Shown here piece by piece: positions 32,629-44,305 of a stretch of 64,000 nucleotides of DNA. The DNA comes from Muscardinus avellanarius (lineage: Eukaryota; Chordata; Mammalia; Rodentia; Gliridae). The notes under the pieces were generated by a model. That model was not told where the DNA came from and did not search any database. It saw only the letters and a list, made by a program, of their open reading frames with translations. Positions within the stretch are counted from its first letter, which is position 1, and the number at the start of each line of letters is the position of its first letter. The position numbers were made by a program, and so were the translations under genes. The stretch is from NCBI GenBank assembly GCA_963383645.1, contig OY726557.1, positions 123,606,223 through 123,670,222 on the forward strand, in the 5' to 3' direction.

Positions 32629-34634
32629 ACATCTTCTCCATTACCCAACATCAGGATCTGAAATATCCCAGAAACGCAGCCCGAGAGGGGATGAGGTCTC
32701 TTTACCCCAAGGAGCCTCCTTTGCTGGGGCTCTGGGATCAAGTTTGCTACTGGGATCCCCGGTCCTGCCTCTTTCTTGCTGCTCCCTCTCCCCCACCTCA
32801 TTAAAATGCATGTTCACAGAAGAGCCCATCCAAGCTGATTATGAGCACGCTGCTTGATTAGCGGCTGTGCTCTTCCAAGAACCACCAGGGAGGGGTGGAG
32901 GAGGTGCCCAGGGCACAGCAAGAGCCCTGACGTGGGGAGGAAGGGACAGCCCCAGGGGCGGCACTCCAGACCCCACCACAGCTAATGCTAGAAAGTCCAT
33001 AGCTCCTGAGGATCAGAGCAGAGAGCTGAATGCAGAAAAGGACCAGGAGTTGTCAGGGCAGATGGGTATTAGGAGCTTGAGATCCAACCGCAAGTCCCTT
33101 CCCCTCTCCCTGCACTTCTCTGATGGGCCAAGGGCTTCTGAGCTGGGTGAGGCGAAGACCCAGGCTGCTCCGTGAGCTAGAAAAACAACTGCTGACTCTG
33201 TTCTTTCTGGAACTGCTTATATGATGAATTTTTCAAACACTGAGCTAAGAAGAGCCACACACACCTGACATGCATGCACATAAGTGTGCACGATGGTACA
33301 CATTATATGCATGTTTGTATAACAAAGTGACACGCTAGCCATTTACACTTGAGCACACACACACACATGCGCACTAGCAGTGGCGACAGTTCCTCTGTTG
33401 GCTCCCTCCTGCAAGGCAGCATTCCTGAGCACCAGAGTGGGACCCCGTGAATACTGCCCAAGCAAGCATATAGCAGCCCAACAATGGGAGGAGCAGGGGT
33501 ATGGGACCGCCTGGGCTGGCACATGCAATGCTGTAACAACGACTGGCAGGGGAGAGCCAGGCTGCAGGAGAGAGCTGATCTCTGGGCTTCCAGAGATCAT
33601 TTGCAGGATGCTAAGAAGAGGGCACACAGATTCAACCTAGAGTTGGTGACTTTAGGGCCTTCTGTAGCTGGGAAATAATGTGGCATAAAAGCATCTCTGG
33701 GCACACAGGCTGCATATTTGATTAACTGGGAAAGTGGGGCTGCAGCCAGGCCCCTGGGCACTGCTCAGTGAAGAGGCATCTCCAGCCCACAGCTGAGCCT
33801 CTGATGGCTTCTGAGGCCAGTGTGAGGACAGAGGCACTGTCTGCTCACGATCAGCAGGCTCTGGCCCAGGAGCTAATGCCCAGTTCCCACACAGAATAAA
33901 CTAAAGAGGACACAGATGCCCATGCACACCCATAGCACCTGTCCTCCCTACCCAGTGCAGAGCATTTTAGCCATGGCTCCATCCTGTCCCTGCAGAATGC
34001 CCAGGAGCCTGTGGCAGGGACCCTCTTCCACCCAAAGGAATAGGGTGGGATTTTCTATGATCACACAATATAAGACAGAGCCAGCAACCCAGATAAATGT
34101 CTGCTATTGGCAGAAGTGGAGGTTTGGAAAGAACCCTACTGGGAAATATAGGTGGGGCATGACAGGCTCCATGGGATGTAGTTCCCAATTGCACTTGGGG
34201 GCAGGGGGTCCAAGGGAGCTCCTGCGGGCACACTGGGCTGGGGATGATGGTGGTGGTGACTATGATGCTAACAATGGTAAAGCCTCATTCTTTCAGTGGC
34301 ATCGACCGGGTGCCCTCAATATTATAAGCTCTGATTTAGGTTCTATCAATACAACCATTCTCAAGACAGACAAAACTCCCTGTCCTCAGGGAGTTTGCAT
34401 TTCAGTAGAGAAACAGATGTTGCCTCAAATACATAAAAGATGCCTTGAGTCAAACGGGCCTCAAAGAAGAGTGCCAAGGGGAGGGAAGAAGCTTGCAACT
34501 TTAACCAAAGGGGTGGGGAGGGGCCTTCCTGAGAAGAGAGGGCTGCAGTAAAAACCCAAGTAAGTTGTGCTCATTCCTAAAACATGAGACTTTTTAGGAA
34601 TTAGAAGGTCTGTGTCAGGCTTCAGAGGTTAATT

Positions 34635-34755
34635 GGTCCATCTTGCAGATGAGGAAAGGGAGGCTCAGAGGCAGAGGCAGGAAGGGTGAGAAGGGCATGC
34701 GCGTCTGTTAAGTGAGCTTGGAACCCAGGCGTCCTGGCCCAGAGCCACTCTCCAC
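34635..34755 (-). mobile_element. MIR fragment (minus)
   Basis: TTGCAGATGAGGAAAGGGAG, GAGCTTGGAACCCAGGCGTC: middle part of the reverse MIR. Confidence 0.55.
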
Positions 34756-36954
34756 ATTCACACTGCGGGGCAGAAGGCCGGTCTTCCCACAGCACATGCT
34801 CCAGCAGGCTCAGTAAACAGAAGGCCCAGCCTCAAAGACAGTGGTGAGAGGTGCCCTAAAGTATTTATGGGATGGGCTGGTGGTTAGCACCACGTGATAC
34901 TCTAAACAAGTGGCTGTAAAGGGACACACGCATCCAACCAAAGCACAGGGAAAGGCACAGTTAAGCTGAAGGTGAGAAAGCAGCCCAGGGCCTGGGCTGC
35001 CCACACAGGTACCTATCGAGGGGCCCCACAGCTTGCTCAGAAGCCTCCCGCCCACACCTCTCTTCCACATGTCTAGCCAACCTGTGCAGGAGTGGGAGCC
35101 CAGGGCTTGCTTCTCCCCCAGGTCATCCCAACGCTGTCATGTCTGCAGACAGCAGGGAGTGACAGACCCTAGCTAACCTCTGTCCCTGACCTTTTCCCTC
35201 TCCCTCTCCCATGCATTTTTTGCAGGCACAGGTGACCTCAGACCCTCGGTTGCAATGCCACGTGCTCTATGAGGCAGCCTCAGCCCTCGAGGGCATCTCC
35301 CTTTGCTCTGAGCTTGGTGCCTGTGTGTCCAGGGATGCTAGCCCAGTGACCATGAGTGAAGGATCAGCTCACCAGCAGTCAGCTACTGGCTCCCGAGGCT
35401 CCCTCTGTAGCTGCAGCACACTACGGTGCATACGGAGCTCAGTGCCTTAGCCAAGCAGGCCTTTCATAAATATTAGATGAGTTAGTTAATTAATGAATTA
35501 ACCTGCCTTAGTAACTTGTTCCATTATCTAAATCCTTCTTACTCAGAGAGACACTTTTCTCCTGGCCCAAACTAAATCTCCCTGCCAAATTCCACTGTTC
35601 TTTCTCTCTCTCCTTTCACTCTATCCTCGATGGAAATGCCCTCGGTCCCCAGGGTTGGCCCCCAGACTTGACAGTGCCTTGGCTTTCTCCCCAGCTGCTC
35701 TGCCTTTCCCACACACACCCTGACTTCCAGCTCCTGGCCCTGCCCACTTGCTCCCCTTGTTGCATTCTAGCCTTCACAGACTTTTCAACACTGGCTCTGG
35801 TTTGCTGCTGTAATAGCAAGGGCCTGAGCCTAGGAAGGACCAAGGGAGGTGCTCCGAGCTCCAGAGTGCCACCCCCAGAGGAGCAGCACAGAGGAACATC
35901 CCCACCTGCCCCAATGCTGGCAGCCCACCTCTGAGGTTGCCCTAAGAAATTATAGCAGGATATATGTCCATTCTTTTGCTCACCCAATTAGCATTTATTG
36001 GGCACCTACAGTTTGCCATGTAAATATTTATAGGTATATACGTCCCAGGTCCCAGAGCCCAGGCAGGTGGTAGTGATAACACTTTCATATTTAGCCAGCA
36101 GGAGCCAGGAACCCAGGCTTTATCCTCCCTCTAAGCTGTCTGGGTGCCTGGACTCCGGGGGTGTCAGAATATTAGTTTGGAGCCCTTGTAGGATGTCATC
36201 AGCCCTAAACGCCGAGCTGGTGGAAGCCTGTGGTAAATGCCATACTCCCAGCATGCACAGGATCTCTGCAGCAAGTCTGCCTAACAGGCCTGTGTCTGAC
36301 CTAGACATGCATGTCAGGAGGGGGATCCACAGAGGCCTGACAGGAAGAATCTCTGGGAGGTCATTAGATCATCTGCATTTCAGAGAAATCTATCTACAGA
36401 TGTCTGTGGCTCAGAGAGAAGCAGCAGCCATGGACAGGGCTGCACCTGTCTGGACAGCGGCAAGAGCCCAGGAAGTCTGACTAGGGTTGTGGGTTTAGGA
36501 CCAGTTCTGGGACCAGGTGGATCTGGAAGGAGATAGGTCAAAGTCAGCCAGTAGGCAAGGGCCACGGGGTGGGAGATGAGGCTAGACACTACTGTGCTCA
36601 CCTGGCAAGCCTGAGGCTTGGGCTAGGGTGGCCATGGTGTGCTGACAGGATCCCTGGGCTGGAGTGGAGGCCCAGGCAGGGCACCACATGGGAAAGGTCA
36701 GTTGAGGAGGGGTCCTCAAACTCCAGGGGTCCTGGAGGCAGCACCCTTTCAAAATGGCACTTTTTCTAACTCTGGAGCTCTTGGTTGAGTGGGCTGCCAT
36801 GGGCACCTCCCTACAGAGCCCCGGAAGTCCACAACCCCCAGCCCCTGCTCATCCTCAGCTGTGGCTGCTCTGGGTGGGCCTAGGATGGAAGGTAGCAGGC
36901 TTCGGGCTTCAAGGAGAGGTGGGGCTGGAGCTGGGAGAAGGCCGAAGGACTTGG

Positions 36955-37120
36955 GCAGCCTTGTAATTTAATTATTTGACTGTAGAAAGGCAATCTCATC
37001 TACTGGGTGCTCATCCCTGTTAAGCTAATTGTCTGTCTCCTTCACTCTCTTCTACCCCCACTTGCTGAGGAAGCCACCACAGTCTAATTGAGTTATCATA
37101 AAGATAATGGCTGATGCTCC
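36955..37120. promoter_or_regulatory. Candidate enhancer with repeated homeodomain sites
   Basis: TAATTTAATTA (36964-36974), two copies of CTAATTG (37025-37031 and 37084-37090) and a GATA-type AGATAATGG within 150 bases, in an otherwise GC-rich region. Confidence 0.33.
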
Positions 37121-37334
37121 AGCCAGAGCAGAGAAAGGAGGATCTATCTCGTGGGGACTCGGGCTCCAGACAGGCCCTGGGGCTGAGACCAGCAGCGAGG
37201 GAGAGAGGCTGGGTGCATACCAGATGTTCCACAGACAGCAGGGTTCTCTCTCTGCTTTGCCCACCACCCAGGGAACTCTTTTATGAGACAAGAGGGCTCT
37301 GATATGGGTGTGTTTGGGGCTGTCTCAGAGTGAA

Positions 37335-37500
37335 AGCTGCCTGACCCAGAGAGCAGACAGATCCGGTTCTAAGTCACCAGCACTTATTATGAGCAGGGCA
37401 GCCTAGGGCAGTAACTTCACTGCTCTGGACCTCTGTTTGCTCATCTGTGGAGTGGGAATTAGGCCCAAGTTATTGGTAGGAAGGCCTGGTGAGACCATGA
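37335..37500 (+). mobile_element. MIR fragment (plus)
   Basis: AGGGCAGTAACTTCACTGCT, CTGTTTGCTCATCTGTGGAG and GTGGGAATTAGGCCC fit the MIR core. Confidence 0.65.
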
Positions 37501-37905
37501 GTAAAAAGCAAAGGAAACTTCCAGTGCTATGGGCACCACGCCTACCTGATGTTTGATGGGTGAGGGGGCTCTGGGAGGGGATGGGCAGTGCTTGGGGAGT
37601 CTCTGTGCCAGCCTTCCTCACCTGCCACCTGGGCACCTCATCTCAGAGGGTCCTGAGAACTTAGGAACAAGATAAACAGCAGATGAACAGGCAGATGAGA
37701 GTCAAGAAGAAATGAGCCCAAGTCAAGGACAAACCTGGAGGTCAGAGTTAATACAGGTGGTCCAGGCTGGGTGGGGTATGAAGCCAGGCTCTCTGGGAGC
37801 ACAGCTTGATATTAGAGCCTGGGGAGCTCCATTAAAGCCCACGGCAGGGCGGGGGCTGCTCTGCACTCCCGTAGAGGGACTCACAGCACATTCCCTGCCC
37901 TCCAG

Positions 37906-38184
37906 TGCCTCCTCTAATCCAGCCCTTCGAGTTCCCACCCGCCTCCATTGGCCAGCTGCTCTATATCCCCTGCGTGGTGTCATCGGGGGATATGCCCATC
38001 CGCATCACCTGGAGGAAGGACGGACAGGTGATCATCTCAGGCTCAGGAGTGACCATCGAGAGCAAGGAGTTCATGAGCTCTCTGCAGATCTCCAGCGTCT
38101 CCCTCAAGCACAACGGCAACTACACGTGCATCGCCAGCAACGCAGCGGCCACTGTGAGCAGGGAGCGCCAGCTCATCGTGCGGG
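37906..38184 (+). CDS. DSCAML1: DSCAML1 exon e6: complete Ig7 domain
   Basis: This 279-base exon encodes Ig7 (93 codons). It opens with [17 protein letters not shown]. The core residues are Cys23 (YIPC), Trp36 (ITWRKDG) and Cys75 (NGNYTC), and there is a sequon N-Y-T at residue 72. In insect Dscam1 the corresponding Ig7 is a mutually exclusive cassette and a homophilic-binding module. Here I see one copy only and no second Ig7-like exon in the 7.2 kb intron before it or the 314-base intron after it, as expected for vertebrates. Acceptor CCCTCCAG, donor GTGAGC, phase 1 at both ends. The short following intron places e6 and e7 close together. Confidence 0.96.
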
Positions 38185-38498
38185 GTGAGCAGGGCCAGCC
38201 AGGTCCAGTTTAAATCACAACTCATGGGAGGTTGGCTCCAGCAGAGCCCTTAAAGATGGCGAGGTCCCAGCCTCTCCTTTTCCAGGGTAGGAAACTGAGC
38301 AGAGGAGATACATAGATTAGTTATTGGCGAAGGCAAGATTGGAACTCAGGACTCCCAGCTCCAGTCCAGGACTGAGCAAAAGCCTCCAACCCTCAGGTTT
38401 CGGAAGCTGCCTGCCCCTACTTCATACAGGCCCCGGAAGGGCTGTCAAGGAATGGACGGTGCCCAAGCCCTTTATTTTTCTACCTCCTCTTTCTGCAG
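38185..38498 (+). other. DSCAML1: Intron e6-e7 (314 bases)
   Basis: This is the shortest intron in the window. It has a GTGAGC donor, a TTTCTGCAG acceptor and a minus-strand MIR remnant at about 38275-38370. Confidence 0.9.
38275..38370 (-). mobile_element. MIR fragment (minus)
   Basis: TAGGAAACTGAGCAGAGGAG, AAGATTGGAACTCAGGACTC in reverse MIR order, inside the 314-base intron. Confidence 0.6.
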
Positions 38499-38618
38499 TG
38501 CCCCCTCGATTTGTGGTGCAGCCCAACAACCAGGATGGCATCTACGGCAAAGCTGGTGTGCTCAACTGCTCGGTGGATGGCTACCCCCCGCCCAAGGTTA
38601 TGTGGAAGCATGCCAAGG
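38499..38618 (+). CDS. DSCAML1: DSCAML1 exon e7: first half of Ig8
   Basis: This small 120-base exon (40 codons) encodes the N-terminal strands of Ig8: [18 protein letters not shown], then the first disulphide Cys24 (VLNC, inside a sequon N-C-S at residue 23) and Trp36 (VMWKHAK). The second cysteine is in e8. The VPPRFVVQP start follows the inter-Ig linker pattern V-P-P also seen at the e6 start. The acceptor is TTTCTGCAG with a good pyrimidine tract; the donor GTAAGC is strong. Phase 1 at both ends, so skipping e7 alone would keep frame but destroy Ig8. Confidence 0.95.
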
Positions 38619-39425
38619 GTAAGCCCTGGCTCAGCCAGCATCTCCAAGGGGGCAGGAAAGGGCACAGGGGGCGCTCCGATGGGACTGGGCCAGTCCTTTA
38701 CATGCAACTCCTAGCCCCAGAGAGGTGGGGGTGCTTTGGCTATAAATGGTCTGGAAGTCATCTGACAAACCAGAGACAGCATCATGCTGACTCGAGATTT
38801 CCTCTCTTACCCACACACTTGGCCTCCCCTTCCTCTCCAGCCCCAAACTCAGTATGTATCTGCTTTCCCCGCCAACCCTGCCCACCCTGGAGTCCCAGAA
38901 CCTCAAAGCCCAGCTTGTCCTGCTCTACCTATTCTGGTATCTGGGTCCTTCTTAGGGTCTAACTTCATCTGAAGAGTACATTCAGTGTCTGGCTGAGCCC
39001 CAGACCTGGATTATGTCCACAACTGACCCTGGAGGAGTAGGAGGAGGCCTGTAGCACTTCTTGAAGGATGGCTGGCCTTCCCCACACCCTAGGCATGGCT
39101 GCAGAAGATGATGCAACTGCCATCTGAGGGCTCAGTCTTCCCTTTGCCTAGTGGAAGTGGCCCAAAGACAACACCATCTTCCTCTCCCAGGAATGCACCC
39201 AAGGAAGCCAGCCCAGACCATACCCCTGCCCTCTCCTGGCTGCAGAGCTAGGCAGGGCCAAGCCTCCCTGGGGGTCTTGCCTGTTGCCACAGGAGCCACG
39301 TGGCTCTTGCACTTGGGGACAGTGCAGCTCTGTGAACAGATGGGTAAGAGGAAGGTACAAGGCCGTGTGTAAGGCCCTGTCTCTCTAGTGTGGACCCCAG
39401 CCTCCTAACCGCTGCCTCCTTTCAG
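38619..39425 (+). other. DSCAML1: Intron e7-e8 (807 bases)
   Basis: GT-AG intron with a strong GTAAGC donor. I see no repeat, second exon or other element in it. Confidence 0.9.
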
Positions 39426-39602
39426 GGAGCGGGAACCCTCAGCAGTACCATCCAGTGCCCCTCACTGGCCGCATTCAGATCCTGCCCAACAGCTCCCTGC
39501 TGATCCGCCACGTCCTAGAAGAGGACATCGGCTACTACCTCTGCCAGGCCAGCAACGGCGTGGGCACCGACATCAGCAAGTCCATGTTCCTCACCGTCAA
39601 GA
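39426..39602 (+). CDS. DSCAML1: DSCAML1 exon e8: second half of Ig8
   Basis: This 177-base exon (59 codons) completes Ig8. After the splice-generated Gly it reads [17 protein letters not shown], then a sequon N-S-S (residues 22-24), [16 protein letters not shown] with the closing Cys40, and the G strand ending SMFLTVK. The final base A joins TC of e9 to give Ile. Acceptor TTTCAG, donor GTGAGT; phase 1 at both ends. The SGNPQQYHP insert differs from the shorter one recalled for DSCAM and supports DSCAML1. The intron that follows is the longest complete one in the window (13.9 kb). Confidence 0.95.
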
Positions 39603-40004
39603 GTGAGTTCTGCCCTACGCCCAGCCGTGGGGCATGCCCCACTCTGAAGTCTCCTCCTGCCCCTTGGTTTCCACTCTTCCAGCTGCAAGGAGAGGCAGGA
39701 AGGGTCTCTCCTCGGGAGGGGCCTGGGACTGTAAGCGGGGCCTGTGGGAGCCCACTCATCTAAAACCATTGCCTCCCCTGAACAGCGCATCTCACCCACC
39801 CCAGTCCTGGTGAGCTCCTGATTGCTATCCTGAAATCAGCCCATTTACTTTAATCTGTAGTTTGGCAATTCACTCTGAACACTCATATCAAATAACACAT
39901 TTCAGTTACTTACTGTATCCCTGCTTGTGAACAACCTGTTTGTGGCCTAGAACAGGAGATACCATATGCACAGTGTTGGCAAAACACCTCTGGTCAGAAA
40001 ACCG

Positions 40005-40180
40005 GGTCCCTACCCCTACCTATCTGGTCAGCTTGTGAGCTTGGGCAAGTCACTTCGCCTCTCTGTGCTCCATTTCCTTGTATGCAGTAGAGGTACATTC
40101 CCAGCCCACCCACCTCACAAAATAGAGTAATCCAGGAGCTGATGGTGGAAAGAGGTATGTGCTTGAAAAGGCCAGAAGAG
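40005..40180 (+). mobile_element. MIR (plus)
   Basis: GAGCTTGGGCAAGTCACTTC, GCCTCTCTGTGCTCCATTTC in MIR order. Confidence 0.75.
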
Positions 40181-40876
40181 CAGTGGGACTCGTAACTTGG
40201 CACCACAGCTGTGGCTTCTGAATCCCAAGCCTTGGAGGCTGCCATTTATTTGCTATCCCAGGATGCTGTCAGGAATCGAAGCAGACATTCTTCGGGATCC
40301 TAGACACACTTAGGCGCCTGTAGAATGGAAACGTGTCAGGCAGTGTCTGTCTGGCCCTGTGTCCGTACCCACATACCTGGCCGGGCAGAGGTGAGGGCCA
40401 GCCTTAGCATCTGACCTGACCGAGTGAATCCAGTCAGGACCTAATTCCTGTGGGACTGACAGGTGCACCCAGCCTCCTGACCCCTCCAGACCACAGGGCT
40501 CTGCTGTGTCAATTATGGGTCAGATGACATATGTCAGGAAACCTGTATGGCACCTGGCACCACAGGTTTAGCCACCATGGTCCCCCCAACGTCTTCCCAA
40601 GCTCCTACCCTGCCACCTCCAGCTCCTGCAACTTCCCCAGACAGGGAATCCCCGCCCCACAGAGCTGCTTCCATAGACTATCAAGAAACCTTTTGCCTCT
40701 GTGGCGTGTGGGTTTTCTGTGGAGAGGAGAGGATCTGGTGACAGGGTGCAGTGGTCAGGAGGTAGGCTGGCGCCTGGGTCTGCGCCGTGCTCACGTCCAG
40801 CACAGGAAGCAGCCAGGAAACACTGAGGCATTTGGAGAAAGCGTCTTTTGTGCTCCCAGGCTGTCTGTGAGCACAT

Positions 40877-40879
<3 letters not shown>

Positions 40880-40909
<30 letters not shown>
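40880..40909. repeat. (AC)n microsatellite
   Basis: About 15 AC units in intron e8-e9. Confidence 0.97.
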
Positions 40910-40911
<2 letters not shown>

Positions 40912-41944
40912 CAGGGAATGGTGGTGTTTCCTGCGGCACTAATCAGTCAGGGCAGATCTGAACGCCTCCCTCCCTCCGTTTCTGTCCTTGTCCTACTTTC
41001 AGCTGCCTCGTCATTCTTCTTTGCTTCTCGGCCCAGTAAGGCCCATGCACACTCCCCTCTGTACTCACTAACACCTCTGGGTCACGTCTTCCCCCTGGCT
41101 TGCCGCCCCGGCAGGACCCTGTCCCTCTCCAGCGCCTCCCTGCAGCTGACTGTCTCTGCAGTCGCCCTCACACCCCGATTCCCCACACCTTCTCCCTCTC
41201 CAGCCCAGCCCACTCCCTCCAGCGGCCTGTCCCCGCCATCCTGGCCCCCACCCCACCCTGCTGGAGGGAAGCAGGCAGAATCAGGAGGTCTGAGCCTGGC
41301 CCGCCTCTGTCCGGGTGATGGGTCTGCGTTCTGTAGCAGTCTGGATGGCGGGACATGCTCCAGAGCAGGGTGGCATGTTGAGGCTTCATGGGGCCGGAGC
41401 AGTGGTGGCCTCTGGAACTTCCACTCTGTCTGTGGTGCTTCCTCACAGGCCGCTCTGCACCACCCACCCTCGCATCCCTGCTCCCCACCAGCTCTGGCCT
41501 TTCTTCCTGCCTTCTCCCTCCACTGGCCCCCTCCCCATTCTGACCTCAGTGGGAAGGTAACCTTCAGGATCTGGGCACAGAAGTCACCAATAGGGATCAC
41601 TGGAGGAGCCATTTCCAGTCACCCTTAGTCCATTGCAAACACCCCAGCCCACCAACACTGCCCCTCCCCCCCCAGAGCTGGCCATGGAAAGACCTGGCAT
41701 TTGCCAAGCCAAGGCTCACCTCAGTGCCTCCAGCACACTCAGGAAATCTTTGACCCCACACAGCTCCATCCTGCCACACCTCATACTCCGATGAACTTGT
41801 GAAGGGCTGACAGGCTGGCTCCCAGACACATCCAACTCCCAACTCCTATAACAGCCCGCAGGTCATTCTCCCAGGTTCAGTGGGTATATTTCAGTTTCCA
41901 GTGGGTTCCATCAGGTTGTCGCCAATTGTCCGTCAAGGAGCACC

Positions 41945-42050
41945 TGTACTTCTTATTCATTGGCGAAGTTCAAATGAGACCACATTCTCACAGCAAGTAA
42001 TATAGTACTTGGCACAAAATACACATTCAATAGTTCTTAGCAGCTATTAG
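41945..42050 (+). mobile_element. MIR 3' end (plus)
   Basis: CAAATGAGACCACATTC, AGTACTTGGCACAAAATACA and CATTCAATAGTTCTTAGCAG match the 3' part. Confidence 0.6.
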
Positions 42051-42172
42051 TTTTAGGTGCTGGAAACCTAGTGATATAGAAGGCAGAGTTTCTGTTTTCA
42101 GGGAATATAGAACTATAAAGAAAAAATAGGCATATACCTAAGCAATTATAATACATAAAATGATAGGCATCT

Positions 42173-42385
42173 TGCTGAGCGTGATGGTGGCACACACCTG
42201 TAATCCCAGGACTTGAATGGCTGAGACAGGAGGATTCCAGGTTCAAGGACAGCTTCAGCAACTTAGCAAGACTCTCGGCAACCTATTGGGACCTTTTTCA
42301 AACAAACAAACAAACAAACAAAAACGGGTGGGGATGTAGTTCAAAGGTAGCATGTCCCTGGGCTCAATCCCCAGTACCACAAAAA
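42173..42385 (+). mobile_element. B1-dID SINE with CAAA linker
   Basis: GCACACACCTGTAATCCCAG and TGAGACAGGAGGATTCCAGG (B1), (AAAC)n linker, then GGGGATGTAGTTCAAAGGTA and TCAATCCCCAGTACCAC (ID). Confidence 0.92.
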
Positions 42386-42461
42386 GTAAAGAAACAAATA
42401 CATAAATAAAATGATAATTGTTTTTAAAAGCTACCAGAAAGCTGATTCAAAAAGAAACAGG

Positions 42462-42545
42462 GCTGGGGATGTAGCTCAGGAGCATAACACTTGCCTAGCT
42501 TGTGTCTGATGAAACCCTGTGTTTGATCTTTAGCACAAGAAGGAG
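42462..42545 (+). mobile_element. Solitary ID SINE
   Basis: GGGCTGGGGATGTAGCTCAG, GCTTGTGTCTGATGAAACCC, TTTGATCTTTAGCACAAG: a monomeric tRNA-derived ID with its middle segment intact but no upstream B1. Confidence 0.85.
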
Positions 42546-43604
42546 GAGACAGAGAAAAATAATTAGGGTAGAGTCATCAATTTAGCCTCTAGGGTGAATA
42601 AAGAGTGTCAGAAAAGCTCCACAGAAGCAATGGTGTCTGAGCAGGGCCTGAGGGGTGTTGCTGAGAGCCAGAGCGGGGAGATGGGAAGAACACCTGCAAG
42701 TTCCATGGGCAGGAAGCCCATGGACGTGATCTGGTGAGGCGAGTGCTTAGTGGATGTTGAGCGGGGAGGGGAGAGGCACACGGGAGTAAAATGTGACATG
42801 CTGTGGTCTTTGTGTTCCTCTCACGCCGACTCTCAATACCAATCCACAAACCAGAGTTCCAGGAGCCCCAAGAGCTGGGTGGAGGTGGGGGGTATCCAGA
42901 GCTGGCCTTGGAGAACTGCCATGCAGAACCCTCCATGGCTTCTCCAGAGGGACAGATATAGATACACAGATAGATAGGACAGGTGGATGGGTGGATAACT
43001 GGGAGAGAGAGAGAGATTAGGGAGTTGATTTATACAATTACGAAGGCTGAGAAGTCCCATTGCTACTGATCTGTAAGCTGGAGAACCTGAGGTTCTGGTA
43101 GCATGACTAAGTCCAATACCCAAGGCCTCAGAAACCAGGGGCTTCATGGCAAGTCCTAGAGTCCAAAGGCCAGAGAGCTTGGCAATCTGATGTCCAAGGG
43201 CAGAAGCGCACTTCAGCCCCAGAGAGGGCAGGAATTGCTTTCTGTGCCTTTTTGCTCTCTCTGAGTCCACAGCTGGTTGGATGGTGCCACACTGAGGGCA
43301 GGTCTTTCTGCTAAATCCTCCAGGTCACAGGCCAGCCTCTTTCACAAACACCCTCAAAGGCTGTAGAAATGGCACTCCACCAAATCCTCTCAGCATTCCT
43401 GAATTCCCATCCAGTTAACACCTAAGATTAGCCACCCCTGGCCCCCCAGGAGAAAAGGGCTTGTTAGAGTGGGCAAGTGCTTCCCACATTCTTGGACATC
43501 CTGGATGGCAACCCCCAGACCCAGGTCACTGGATAATAAAGCCCAGCTGAGACTGAAGGTCACCTCTGCGGGCTCACAGTTTGAAAGCAAAAGCACACTG
43601 AGAG

Positions 43605-43730
43605 TTCAGAGACTGGCTGCTGGTCCTGGCTCTGTGATTTGCTGGCTCTGAATACGTGAGCTCTCCTGGGCTTCTCTGGGTCTCAGTTTCCTTATCTGTC
43701 CAATAAGAGGCCTGAGCTAAAGAGCAGTCA
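43605..43730 (+). mobile_element. MIR (plus)
   Basis: GGCTCTGTGATTTGCTGGCT, GGTCTCAGTTTCCTTATCTG and CCAATAAGAGGCC in order. Confidence 0.75.
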
Positions 43731-43881
43731 CGAGCTAACCTGAGATCCTCCCTCCCAAGTCAGACAATCCAATCATGGTCTTTTCAAGGGGCTAATCTAC
43801 CCACTAGAACTTGCTTGAAAATAGATATAATTAACAAAAGAAAAGATCGCATCTACAGAGCTGCCTTTTACCTCCCCTTTA

Positions 43882-43882
<1 letters not shown>

Positions 43883-43922
<40 letters not shown>
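43883..43922. repeat. (TG)n microsatellite
   Basis: About 20 TG units in intron e8-e9. This is the only TG-sense tract in that intron; the other three are CA. Confidence 0.97.
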
Positions 43923-43923
<1 letters not shown>

Positions 43924-44048
43924 CTTGAACAGAGGCATTCTACCTACCTACCATTCTGAGCTACCTACCCCCAGCCCTATTTTTTAATTTTATTTATTTA
44001 TTTTTTATTTTGAAACAGGGTTTCACTAAGTTACAGAGGACCTTATGA
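43923..44048 (-). mobile_element. B1-dID SINE fragment
   Basis: ID complement ATTCTGAGCTACCTACCCCC, TTTA-rich linker and GAAACAGGGTTTCACTAAG, cut off after AGTTACAGAGG. It follows directly on a (TG)n tract. Confidence 0.85.
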
Positions 44049-44077
44049 TACAGTATTTTAAAAAATAAACGAGAGAG

Positions 44078-44305
44078 GCCGGGCATAGTGGTGCATGCTT
44101 TGTAATCCCAGCATTCAGGAGGCTGAGACTGGAGGATCACAGTTTGCGGACAGCCTTAGCTACTTAGTGAGGCCCTCCGTAACTTAGTGAGACCCTGTTT
44201 CAAAATAAAGAATAAAAAATGGGGTAGGGGGTATAGCTCGGAGGTCAAATGCCCCTGGATTCCAACCCTAGACCCACAAAAAATAAATAAATAAAAATAA
44301 AGGAG
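44078..44305 (+). mobile_element. B1-dID SINE
   Basis: GGCCGGGCATAGTGGTGCAT, the duplicated ACTTAGTGAGGCCC region, GGGGTATAGCTCGGAGG (ID) and an AAAT-rich tail. Confidence 0.93.

Larger units (their letters stand above)
30687..37905 (+). other. DSCAML1: Intron e5-e6 (7.2 kb)
   Basis: GT-AG intron with no young SINE in 7.2 kb. It contains AT-rich, homeodomain-motif-bearing blocks at 32240-32560, 32790-32870 and 36955-37120, a (GT)n tract at 32586-32628, and MIR fragments (about 34635-34755 and 37335-37500). 30700-31900, 33000-34600 and 34760-36900 are otherwise unremarkable mixed-composition intron. Confidence 0.85.

Noticed and set aside
30687..37905. Alternative Ig7 exon arrays as in insect Dscam1
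   Set aside because: No second Ig7-like exon (Cys-Trp-Cys pattern with splice sites) was seen in the introns flanking e6.
40531..41628. 365-codon plus-strand frame, the longest in the window
   Set aside because: It crosses a CA microsatellite (HTHTHT run) and a C-rich intron stretch, is low-complexity, and lies between e8 and e9 without a phase-compatible exon. Chance frame.
42462..42545. Possible tRNA gene (A-box and B-box like sequence)
   Set aside because: It is an ID SINE; no cloverleaf or anticodon arm can be formed, and the same sequence recurs many times.
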